This document shows positions 1-6,379 of a DNA stretch of 12,840 nt, piece after piece. Source of the DNA: Gammaproteobacteria bacterium (lineage in GTDB: Bacteria > Pseudomonadota > Gammaproteobacteria > Xanthomonadales > Wenzhouxiangellaceae). The stretch is taken from positions 1 to 12,840 of the forward strand of contig PWWM01000079.1 of assembly GCA_003561495.1 (NCBI GenBank). Direction: 5' to 3'. The position numbers and the translations under genes were made by a program. Within the stretch, counting starts at the first letter, position 1. Each line of letters starts with the position of its first letter. The notes below the pieces were generated by a model. That model was not told the origin of the DNA and ran no database searches. It saw only the letters and a program-made list of their open reading frames with translations.

Positions 1-395
1 AGTGAGCGCTTGAGCTTGAGCCAGGCCCAGGGCTCGCTGAGCAGTTCCTCGAGCTGGAGCACGAGGTACCCCCCGTTTGCCCTGTGCAACGCGCCGGGCC
101 TGATCTGCGTGAAGTCGGTCGTGAGCGCGCCGTACTGGGGCGCGTAATCCACGCGTCCGAACAGATTGTAGTACGTGGGGCTTTGCTCAAACACGACTGG
201 CGCCGCGGGCGCCGGCTCGTCGCCGTGGCTCACGAAGAGGTTCACCGCGTAGCGCTGCAGGAGTCGCTCCCGGGACGCATTCATCTCTGCCACAACGTGC
301 GGCGGCAGCTGGGCCAGCGCACTCTCCGTGAACCGCTTGTACTGGTCCAGGTTGCGGACGATGTCGTTCTCGATCGCGTCGAATTGGTCTTTCAG
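1..395 (-). other. Internal fragment of a Lon-like ATP-dependent protease (AAA_32/LonB-type), joined in frame to the MFS gene
   Basis: The minus-strand translation shows the conserved middle of bacterial Lon-like proteases. In order it has a helical segment with DAIENDIVRNLDQY, then LLQRYAVNLFVSH, then APVVFEQSPTYYNLFGRV, TDFTQIRPGALHRANGGYLVL, and the LSEPWAWLKLKRS end. In full-length relatives of about 800 residues this lies between the N-terminal helical region and the catalytic AAA and Ser-Lys protease parts. Those parts would lie left of base 1. The N-terminal Walker A region is missing because the MFS frame occupies its place. Codon use differs from the MFS part. Thr is ACG in 4 of 5 here but ACC in most MFS codons. 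Leu is CTC in about 9 of 16 here while CTG dominates the MFS part. Ala is mostly GCG here and GCC there. Overall GC does not change much. The family is clear, but the junction is placed only to within about 30 bases. Confidence 0.85.
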
Positions 396-1565
396 GCCGT
401 ACGCGCCGAACTCATTCCGCAGGTCATCGATGATGCCGCCAACCACGAACGGCCCGCTTCCGCCACCGATCAGGGTGGTCATGCCGTTGTAGATGCCGCA
501 ACCTGCGGTGACATGGGGCTGCGGCAGCACCCGCTGGACCAGGGCGAACTCGGCCGTGCTCCAGGCGGCAATCAGCATGACCGCCACCGAGAACAGTCCC
601 ACAGTGACCCAGATGCCCGGCGAGACCAGAGCCGCCCAGATGAGAAAACCGGCGAGCAAGTAACAGACGGCGGCGATTCCGGCACGCCGGTTGGTACGAT
701 CGCCCAGATGGGCCCAGATGACGATGCCCAGGATGGAGAAGGCATAGGGCAGCGCCGTCAGCCAGGTCAGTTGGTGATAAAGCACCCCTTCGCGTCCGGC
801 CAGATAAGTTGGCAACCAGCCGGCAATGCCCAGTGCAACCATGTTGTTGAAAATTCCGATCAGGGCAAGCAGTGCGAAGGGCCAGGTCAGCAACGAGTCC
901 TTCAGGGATCCCACCGATCCGTGGACCATTGTTTGCTCCAGTGCCACGGATTCTTCAAGCCAGGAGCGCTCCTGTTCACTGACACGCGGATGGGTGGATG
1001 GATGGTCATGGACATAGCGCCAGACCAGTGGAATGCTGACCAATATTCCAATGACCGCCAGCGCATAGAAGCCACCCCGCCAACCCAGCCAGTGCATCAG
1101 GGGTACAAGAAACAATGGTGCGGTCAGAAAGGCCAGAAACAGGCCTGAAATCCAGATGCCGTTGCCTCGGGAGCGCTCTTCCGGCGGAAACCAGTTCTTG
1201 GTCAACTGGCTCATGAGCGGAAAATGGATCCCCTCCGATACCCCCAGGAGTAACCGAGAGGCCACGAACACCATCAGAATCGAACTGGCCCAGGCGCCCA
1301 GAGCGGTAAAGAACGACCACAGGATGATGATGACGATCAGCGAGCGCCGCAGTCCGAATTTTGCGCCCAGGGGGCTCAGGAAGATGTTGGCCAGACCGTA
1401 GCCGACATAAAACAGGCTCATCAGCAATCCGCCCCAGCGTCGGGTCTCGGCTGCGGTCCAGCCGAAATCCTCGGCAATCAGCGGGAGAGCCAGCGAAACA
1501 TTGAGACGGTCGTAATAGGCGATCAGCAGCGTGACCATCAGGGTCAACGCGATTTTCCAGCGCAT
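1..1565 (-). CDS. MFS transporter whose C-terminus is replaced by a Lon-like protease segment (open at left edge)
   Basis: This is an inner-membrane major facilitator protein, probably a symporter of the organic-anion type. From ATG 1565 the frame stays open to base 1 (about 521 codons). Residues 1-382 give eleven hydrophobic segments. TM1 carries the YYDRLNVSLALP signature, TM4 has RLLLGVSEG, and TM11 ends in GGGSGPFVVGGIIDDL. The TM2-3 loop has LGAKFGLRRS, similar to MFS motif A. TM12, expected next, is absent. From about residue 383 the protein becomes soluble and matches Lon-like proteases (separate entry). Start: ATG 1565 lies 28 bases after the lyase stop. An in-frame GTG at 1577 is the alternative, and neither has a convincing Shine-Dalgarno. 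The gene probably shares a transcript with the lyase upstream, and would carry that lyase's substrate or product. The transporter family is well supported. Whether the fusion is real or an assembly chimera cannot be told from the sequence. Confidence 0.85.
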   Translation of the reverse strand, partial: MRWKIALTLMVTLLIAYYDRLNVSLALPLIAEDFGWTAAETRRWGGLLMSLFYVGYGLANIFLSPLGAKFGLRRSLIVIIILWSFFTALGAWASSILMVFVASRLLLGVSEGIHFPLMSQLTKNWFPPEERSRGNGIWISGLFLAFLTAPLFLVPLMHWLGWRGGFYALAVIGILVSIPLVWRYVHDHPSTHPRVSEQERSWLEESVALEQTMVHGSVGSLKDSLLTWPFALLALIGIFNNMVALGIAGWLPTYLAGREGVLYHQLTWLTALPYAFSILGIVIWAHLGDRTNRRAGIAAVCYLLAGFLIWAALVSPGIWVTVGLFSVAVMLIAAWSTAEFALVQRVLPQPHVTAGCGIYNGMTTLIGGGSGPFVVGGIIDDLRNEFGAYGLKDQFDAIENDIVRNLDQYKRFTESALAQLPPHVVAEMNASRERLLQRYAVNLFVSHGDEPAPAAPVVFEQSPTYYNLFGRVDYAPQYGALTTDFTQIRPGALHRANGGYLVLQLEELLSEPWAWLKLKRS

Positions 1566-1593
1566 GCGACCGTTCACTGAACAGTTACCGGGG

Positions 1594-3036
1594 TCATGGT
1601 CGGCCGTACAGTCGGTTGACGAACTCGGCCAGCAGGCCGTCGCGCATCTCGTGTGGCAGCCCGTCAAGCAGGCTGTTGATCTGATCCATGCGTTCGGGTA
1701 GTTGACGACCGTCGCTGCCCGTGATGGTCTGCAATTCTTTGAAAAGTTGTTGTGGTGACAGATCAAGCAGCCCCGGGTCCAGATGGGAGGCATCCGGAAC
1801 CGGGCCCGAATCGGCAATTGCCAGAGCCGATTCACGAAGATCGCTCATGAAATCATCAACATGCGCGACATTGCCATGACCGACCGACAGGTGCACGTTG
1901 GCTGGCGAAGGGCCGAATCCGAATTGGGGCTGGATGTACCAGCCACGTTCGCGCATGTCTTCGGCCAGGCGAAAGACATTGAGCGAGTCGGACGCAAAGC
2001 TGAACAGGTTGCAATCCGATCGACCCAGGCAATGAAGTCCGGGAATGTCATCGATGGCCGCCTGAATTCTGCGTGAGGCCGATTGGCATTCCCGGACCAT
2101 CCTTTCATAACCTTCCCGGCCGAGAAAGTTGAGAATGGCCCAGCAGGCGGCCATGGGGCCGGCGCCTCGGGTCGAGAGGACGGTCGGATTGACTACTGAG
2201 TAGCCGGTCCAGCCGGACCAGGCAAAGATCTGGTAGCGGCGAAGTTCATCGGAGCGGTAAAGAATGCTCGAAGCCCCCTTGGCCGCGTAGCCCCACTTGT
2301 GAAAATCCATGGAGATCTGGGTGACACCCGGAACGCGAAAGTCGAAGACCGGGATGTCGGGTCCGGCAAACGGCAGGTACATTCCGCCCATGCAGGCATC
2401 GACATGCATCAGCACATCATGCTCCATTGCGATCGCACCGATCTCAGTGATGGGGTCGATGACGCCATGGGCATAGGATGGCGCCGAGGCGACCAGCAGG
2501 ATTGTATTGGCATTGATGGCGTCGCGGATCAGATTCGGTTGTGCCCGGTAGGAGAGCGGGTCAACCGCAGTCACCACGGGCTTGACATCGAAATACTGGC
2601 AGGCCTTGAAGAAAGCGGCGTGGGCAGTTTCCGGAAGCACCAGTTCGGGCTGGCGGATCTCGGGCTGCAGAGCACGTGCGCGATCACGCGCGGTCTTGAC
2701 CGATAGCAGGATGGATTCCGTGCCACCGGACGTGAAGTTGCCCACTACGCCGGCATCCCCGTGTAGCAACCCGGCAGCCACCGAGATGATTTCCGTTTCC
2801 AGTTTCAGTGCCGAAGGGAATGCGGTCGGGTCCAGGCCGTTTTCGGTCAGGAACAAATCGAAGGCCTGATGAACCAGCGCGCTGGCCTCGGGTCCGGGAT
2901 CATAGATATAGGCGAACACCCGACCATCGGCCCAAGGGACATCGCGACCCTTCATGGCCTTCAGCTTCTTCAGAATAAGGTCGGGATCATTGCCCTTTTC
3001 AGAGAGGGCGCCCGGCTTGTTTTCAATGCCTGCCAC
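1594..3036 (-). CDS. Group II PLP-dependent lyase/decarboxylase, sphingosine-1-phosphate-lyase-like
   Basis: A 480-residue cytosolic fold-type I PLP enzyme. Visible family signatures are NFTSGGTESILLSVKTARD (about 100-118), PETAH with the ring-stacking His139, the co-factor Asp213 in HVDACMGG, and the Schiff-base Lys247 in SMDFHKWGYAAKG. The HVDACMGG and FHKWGYAAKGASSILY pattern is that of sphingosine-1-phosphate lyases (DTHKYGYAPKG type) more than of glutamate or tyrosine decarboxylases. The predicted reaction is therefore retro-aldol cleavage of a long-chain amino alcohol or its phosphate, giving a fatty aldehyde and an ethanolamine product. Decarboxylation of an amino acid remains possible. 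The start is GTG 3036, with AGGT 6-9 bases upstream; no earlier ATG fits, and the next Met is residue 28. About 70 residues at the C-terminus (411-480) lie beyond the recognisable core. Its neighbours are an MFS transporter 28 bases downstream and a receptor gene upstream. Fold and cofactor are near certain. The substrate is inferred. Confidence 0.85.
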   Translation of the reverse strand: MAGIENKPGALSEKGNDPDLILKKLKAMKGRDVPWADGRVFAYIYDPGPEASALVHQAFDLFLTENGLDPTAFPSALKLETEIISVAAGLLHGDAGVVGNFTSGGTESILLSVKTARDRARALQPEIRQPELVLPETAHAAFFKACQYFDVKPVVTAVDPLSYRAQPNLIRDAINANTILLVASAPSYAHGVIDPITEIGAIAMEHDVLMHVDACMGGMYLPFAGPDIPVFDFRVPGVTQISMDFHKWGYAAKGASSILYRSDELRRYQIFAWSGWTGYSVVNPTVLSTRGAGPMAACWAILNFLGREGYERMVRECQSASRRIQAAIDDIPGLHCLGRSDCNLFSFASDSLNVFRLAEDMRERGWYIQPQFGFGPSPANVHLSVGHGNVAHVDDFMSDLRESALAIADSGPVPDASHLDPGLLDLSPQQLFKELQTITGSDGRQLPERMDQINSLLDGLPHEMRDGLLAEFVNRLYGRP

Positions 3037-3051
3037 GATTGACCTGCTGTG

Positions 3052-3079
3052 AAAAAAAACGGGGCCGGGACGGCCCCGT
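3052..3079 (-). terminator. Intrinsic terminator after the TonB-dependent receptor gene
   Basis: Read on the minus strand, a perfect 9-bp GC-rich stem (ACGGGGCCG / CGGCCCCGT) with a 3-base loop is followed directly by eight T residues, a textbook rho-independent terminator. It begins 30 bases after the receptor stop codon. Its T-tract ends only 15 bases before the GTG start of the downstream lyase, so the lyase ribosome site immediately follows it. The lyase and MFS genes must therefore rely on readthrough or on a promoter inside the receptor gene. Confidence 0.93.
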
Positions 3080-3108
3080 CTGGAGAGTCTGCCTGGCGGC
3101 TGACTCGA

Positions 3109-5526
3109 TCAGAAATAGTAATTGAAAACGCCACCGAAGGTACGCGGCGCTCCAACGGCGCGATTGGCGCCGGTGTAGAAGGTTTCAAGGCTCTGTACGC
3201 CGACCGTGTACTCCTCGTCAAACAGATTGTTGATGAACAGGGCAAAGTTGTAGCGCTCGCGTTCGATGCCGAAGCGCACGTTGACCAGGTCGAACGAGCT
3301 CAGTATCCGGTTGGCGTCGTTGGTGGCTTCGGCAAACTGGCGGTCGATGTAGCGGTAGTCGAAACGCAGCCAACCGTCGGTGCCGTCGAAAATCGGGAAG
3401 CGGTACTCGGCGCTGGTGTTGAAGGTGTGGCGTGGCGCGAACGGTAGGCGATTGCCGGTGGCGTCCACGGTTCCGAACCCGACCTGGTCGATGGGGATGG
3501 CGTTCGCGAAGTCGCCGAAGGTGGCATCGGTATAGCCGTAACCCATGGTCCAGGTCAGTTGCGGCGTCAACTGGGCCAGCACTTCGAGTTCTCCACCGCG
3601 GCTGGTGGCGTTGGTCGCGTTCTGGACAAATTGCCTTTGACTGAGTACATCCTGGCCACGAACCTGGATATCGTCCCAGTCGATATAGAACAGTGCGGCA
3701 TTGAGTTGCAGACGGTTGTCCAGCAGCAGGCTCTTCAAGCCAACCTCATAGCTCCAGGCCGTTTCTTCATCATAGATCTGCTCGACTGCGCCGTCATCGG
3801 TCAGGGTGACATCGGAGTTGACCCCGCCGACCTTGTAGCCCCTTGCCACGGTGAAATACGAGGAGATATCCGGAGTGAACTGATAGTTCAACGCCAGTCG
3901 TGGCGAAAGGTTGGAGAAACTGGTATCGACGACATCCTCGCCGACCGCGAGCGTCACGGTCGGGCGGGTGATTTCGGTGAACTTGACCTCATCACGAGTC
4001 CAACGCAATCCCAGTGACATCGAAAAGGCTTCGTTGAAATTGAAGCTCACATCACCGAACAATGCATAACTGTCGGTATCGATGCCGCGGTCGGTGTCCT
4101 CGAAATTGCCGATGGTCATCGGTCCGAAAATCTCCGGCACCAGGCCGTTGGTCAGCAGAAATTGGATCTCGGGGTCGCTCAAGTCGATCAGACCGTCCTG
4201 AACGCCCAGTGCAAACAGCAATGCACCCCAGGCATTGAGAAATGGATCGCTGGCCAAGTGGGTGCTGACATCGGTCTCCATGATCTCATCGGAGGCAATG
4301 ATCCCGCCGAAGGTCCAGTCCACTCGTCCCTGGCCGAAAGAACTCAGCCGCAGTTCATGGCTCCAGCCTTTCGATGTGCTGTCGCGCGCTACGATGAATC
4401 CCGGGTAAGGGGAGGCGTCGCCATCGCCGATCTGGTCAAATTCATTATTGATGTAGCCGGTTACCGAAGTCAGTTCCAGGCCATTGTCGAATAGGTAGTT
4501 AATCCTGCCGATCAGTATGTCCGTGTCGCTGTCTGAGCGGCGCCGGGCATCGGTGGCCAGGGTGTCATGGTTGTCGGGCCAGAACGAAACGCCGCCACCG
4601 GCCGGCAATGGCCATTCCGGGAACTGGCTGGTGTCGATCGGTGGCGTTCCAAATGGTGCGAACAGCAAGTGGAAATTGTCGACGACATCGACCAGTTGCG
4701 CGGGCACCGGGGCGAGTATGCCGGCGGGAACCATTTCGAGCTGGTTCTGGCGCTCCTCGGTTCTTGATACAGCCAGGTCGACGGTCAGGTTGGTGTTGTC
4801 ATCATAACGAAACGCAGCTCTGATGCCTTGATCACGACCATCGTTGGTGCCGCCATCGGCAATGTTGTTCATCCAGCCGCCCACGTCCCGGTAATAGCCG
4901 GTGATCCGGACGGCGGCTTGATCGGCGACGGGGATGTTCCCTGAGACACGGGTCAACCAGGTGCCATGCTCATCAAGCTCACCACGCAGATTGCCGAATG
5001 CCATGGTCGGGTCGGGTTTGCGCGAGGTGATATTGATGGCCCCGCCCAGGGTGTTGCGGCCGAAATACGTGCCTTGCGGACCGCGCAACACCTCGATGCG
5101 TTCGATATCGTAGAGCGGCGTATCCAGAGTTCTTGACCAGCCGGTCACCAGGATATTCGGAGCGATATTGAATTCATCCAGGTAAATGCCCACGGCATTG
5201 GCCCGGCCGCCGACGTTGGTCACGCCCCGCACCCCGATGCGGGTAAAGGCCCGGTTTCCCTGTTGGGAAAACCCGACATTCGGTGAGCGTGAGGCATAAT
5301 CCACGAACTCGTCGATACCCAGCCGGTCGATGTCCTCCTCGCTGAATGCAGTAATGCTGATGGGGACTTCCTGTTGAGTCTGTTCGCGCTTTTGGGCAGT
5401 GACCGTCAGTCGATCTAGAACAGTTTCTTCTTCGCTGGCTTCTTCTGCGATGGCCGGAAGGGAGGCCATTGAAATTGTGACTGAAATGCCGATTGCGGCG
5501 ATCGTCAATGGAAATCTGGTTGGCAT
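3109..5526 (-). CDS. TonB-dependent outer-membrane receptor
   Basis: An 805-residue outer-membrane active transporter powered by TonB-ExbBD. Residues 1-27 are a signal peptide (basic PTR, hydrophobic core, cleavage near AIA/EEA). A TonB-box-like stretch follows at 34-47 (ETVLDRLTVTAQKR). The plug domain runs from about 52 to 170, with VPISITAF, IGVRGV, IYLDEF and the hallmark IERIEVLRGPQGTYFGRNTLGGAINI. The rest is a beta-barrel with repeated aromatic strands that ends in a C-terminal Phe (FNYYF), as outer-membrane barrels do. The start is ATG 5526 because it is preceded by GAGGG 7 bases upstream and begins the signal peptide. The frame is open to an earlier ATG (5637), but that adds 37 residues without a signal and lies upstream of the predicted transcription start. 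The AQKREQTQQEVPISI class of receptor is common in catabolic clusters of proteobacteria. The ligand is unknown, and no SusD or FecR partner is present. Confidence 0.95.
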   Translation of the reverse strand: MPTRFPLTIAAIGISVTISMASLPAIAEEASEEETVLDRLTVTAQKREQTQQEVPISITAFSEEDIDRLGIDEFVDYASRSPNVGFSQQGNRAFTRIGVRGVTNVGGRANAVGIYLDEFNIAPNILVTGWSRTLDTPLYDIERIEVLRGPQGTYFGRNTLGGAINITSRKPDPTMAFGNLRGELDEHGTWLTRVSGNIPVADQAAVRITGYYRDVGGWMNNIADGGTNDGRDQGIRAAFRYDDNTNLTVDLAVSRTEERQNQLEMVPAGILAPVPAQLVDVVDNFHLLFAPFGTPPIDTSQFPEWPLPAGGGVSFWPDNHDTLATDARRRSDSDTDILIGRINYLFDNGLELTSVTGYINNEFDQIGDGDASPYPGFIVARDSTSKGWSHELRLSSFGQGRVDWTFGGIIASDEIMETDVSTHLASDPFLNAWGALLFALGVQDGLIDLSDPEIQFLLTNGLVPEIFGPMTIGNFEDTDRGIDTDSYALFGDVSFNFNEAFSMSLGLRWTRDEVKFTEITRPTVTLAVGEDVVDTSFSNLSPRLALNYQFTPDISSYFTVARGYKVGGVNSDVTLTDDGAVEQIYDEETAWSYEVGLKSLLLDNRLQLNAALFYIDWDDIQVRGQDVLSQRQFVQNATNATSRGGELEVLAQLTPQLTWTMGYGYTDATFGDFANAIPIDQVGFGTVDATGNRLPFAPRHTFNTSAEYRFPIFDGTDGWLRFDYRYIDRQFAEATNDANRILSSFDLVNVRFGIERERYNFALFINNLFDEEYTVGVQSLETFYTGANRAVGAPRTFGGVFNYYF

Positions 5527-5608
5527 GTGTCTACCCTCGAATTTCTGGTTACGGGGTTCATCCTTTTGGAGCGATAATGACTCCAGCTCAGTACAGAAGA
5601 TGACATAA

Positions 5609-5637
5609 ATTGTACGTTCGTGCAATAAAATTTGCAT
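5609..5637 (-). promoter_or_regulatory. Predicted promoter of the TonB-dependent receptor gene
   Basis: On the minus strand TACAAT (plus positions 5609-5614) matches the -10 consensus in 5 of 6 bases. It sits exactly 17 bases from ATGCAA (5632-5637), a weak -35. Transcription would start near 5602, leaving a leader of about 76 bases before ATG 5526. Both elements lie inside the shared palindrome, so a bound repressor would block polymerase. This is a prediction from spacing and consensus only. Confidence 0.6.
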
Positions 5638-5648
5638 GAGTGTACAAT
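5620..5648 (+). promoter_or_regulatory. Predicted promoter of the tetR-aldehyde dehydrogenase operon
   Basis: TACAAT at 5643-5648 is the mirror image of the receptor -10 box. It has a weak -35, GTGCAA (5620-5625), 17 bases upstream. Transcription would begin near 5655, which places the ribosome site AAGGA (5661-5665) at the head of the transcript. It also rules out the ATG at 5636 as the regulator's start. The two divergent promoters overlap almost completely and would compete for polymerase. Confidence 0.6.
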
Positions 5649-5660
5649 TTATTCAAAATG

Positions 5661-5674
5661 AAGGAACAACCTTG
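5661..5674 (+). promoter_or_regulatory. Ribosome binding site that supports a TTG start for the regulator
   Basis: AAGGA at 5661-5665 is followed by 6 bases and TTG at 5672. The in-frame alternatives are worse. ATG 5636 has no Shine-Dalgarno and precedes the predicted transcript start. GTG 5681 and ATG 5684 are 15 or more bases from AAGGA. Confidence 0.55.
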
Positions 5675-6379
5675 ACACAGGTGATGAACACGACATCTTC
5701 GGCGCGCAGCAGCCGCGGGGAACGAACCCGCAAGGCTATTCTGGATGCCACGCTGGAGGTAATCGCCGAAGGAGGGGTGCGGGCGGTGTCGCATCGTGCC
5801 GTCGCTCAGCGGGCCGGGGTCAACCTGTCACTGACGACCTATTACTTCAGTGATATCTTCGACATGGTTTCGAGCGCATTCAACGATTTTGTCGAACGCG
5901 AGCGACCGCGTGTCGAGCAGGCCTGGACCGAGGTGTTCGACAGTGTGTATCAGTACAGTGCGGCTGAACGCAGGAAGAAGGCGGTTCGCGAGCGCCTGCG
6001 TCGGCGGCTGACCCTGATCGGTGTCGATTACCTGCTGCACAAGCTGCAGGATCAGCGCGCCGGCCTGTTCGTCGAGCACCATTTCTATTTCGAGGCGCTG
6101 CATGATGAGCGTTTGCGATCACTGTACGAATCGTCCAGGCAGCCGGTTCTGGACGCCATGAAGGAGTTCGCCGAGCTGTTCAATCGTGTCGAACCCGAGC
6201 TGGATGCGGAATTGCTGTTCGGCACCATCCTGAAAATCGAACATAATGCCCTGGTCGAGCCCCCCGAGCGGATCGATCGGCGGCGCATGGAATGGCTGCT
6301 GGGCCGGGTGATCGGCTGGATGATGGGATTGAGTGAGCCACCACGCACCGAACTGGATGACGACGACCATGGCGATTGA
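5672..6379 (+). CDS. TetR/AcrR-family transcriptional regulator
   Basis: A 235-residue DNA-binding repressor by family. The N-terminal domain is typical: RTRKAILDATLEVIAEGGVRAVS (residues about 19-40), then the helix-turn-helix HRAVAQRAGVNLSLTTYYFSD (about 41-61). The C-terminal ligand and dimer domain is helical and rich in Glu, Arg and Leu, with no recognisable ligand signature. It ends in an acidic DDDD stretch. The chosen start is TTG 5672; an ATG at 5636 would give 247 residues. It lies divergent from the receptor gene and is the first gene of the rightward operon. Its end overlaps the start of the aldehyde dehydrogenase by 11 bases, so the two are probably translationally coupled. It most likely binds the palindrome at 5605-5652 to repress both directions, including itself, until a substrate or pathway product releases it. 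Family is certain; target and inducer are inferred. Confidence 0.93.
   Translation: MTQVMNTTSSARSSRGERTRKAILDATLEVIAEGGVRAVSHRAVAQRAGVNLSLTTYYFSDIFDMVSSAFNDFVERERPRVEQAWTEVFDSVYQYSAAERRKKAVRERLRRRLTLIGVDYLLHKLQDQRAGLFVEHHFYFEALHDERLRSLYESSRQPVLDAMKEFAELFNRVEPELDAELLFGTILKIEHNALVEPPERIDRRRMEWLLGRVIGWMMGLSEPPRTELDDDDHGD

Larger units (their letters stand above)
5605..5652. promoter_or_regulatory. 48-bp nested palindrome: probable double operator for the adjacent TetR-type regulator
   Basis: Perfect 11-base outer arms (ATAAATTGTAC / GTACAATTTAT) flank inner arms TGCAA / TTGCA, with TC/GA pairs between them. In all, 18 of 24 base pairs are symmetric around 5628.5. Each half is itself an imperfect palindrome of 16 bases: TTGTACGTTCGTGCAA at 5610-5625 and TTGCATGAGTGTACAA at 5632-5647. 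They are inverted copies with 13 of 16 bases identical and centres 22 bp apart, about two DNA turns. TetR-family dimers typically bind 15-20-bp palindromes next to their own gene, so two dimers on one face of the helix are plausible. Regulator and operator are paired by position only. Confidence 0.75.

Noticed and set aside
1..420. GC-content step at the MFS/Lon junction as a sign of foreign DNA.
   Set aside because: My hand count gives about 66 percent GC for 1-360 and about 65 percent for 421-600, so GC alone does not mark the join. Only codon choice and family content do.
84..1148. Long plus-strand open frame of 354 codons opposite the MFS/Lon frame.
   Set aside because: Its protein is low-complexity, rich in Gln, Asp and Arg, with no family motif. 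The opposite strand carries a clear transporter and protease sequence, so this is a shadow frame.
1569..1585. 17-base imperfect palindrome (7 of 8 paired bases around one centre base) in the short gap between lyase and MFS genes.
   Set aside because: It is short, its loop is too tight for an RNA hairpin, and there is no promoter or regulator link. Chance is a sufficient explanation.
5527..5637. Extension of the receptor gene to ATG 5637 (37 more residues).
   Set aside because: The extension has no signal peptide, includes the operator and lies before the predicted transcription start. ATG 5526 has a good ribosome site and begins a signal peptide.
5672..5700. TTGACA at 5672-5677 as a perfect -35 box.
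   Set aside because: At 17 bases downstream only ATCTTC is found, no credible -10. The same TTG fits better as the start codon of the regulator.
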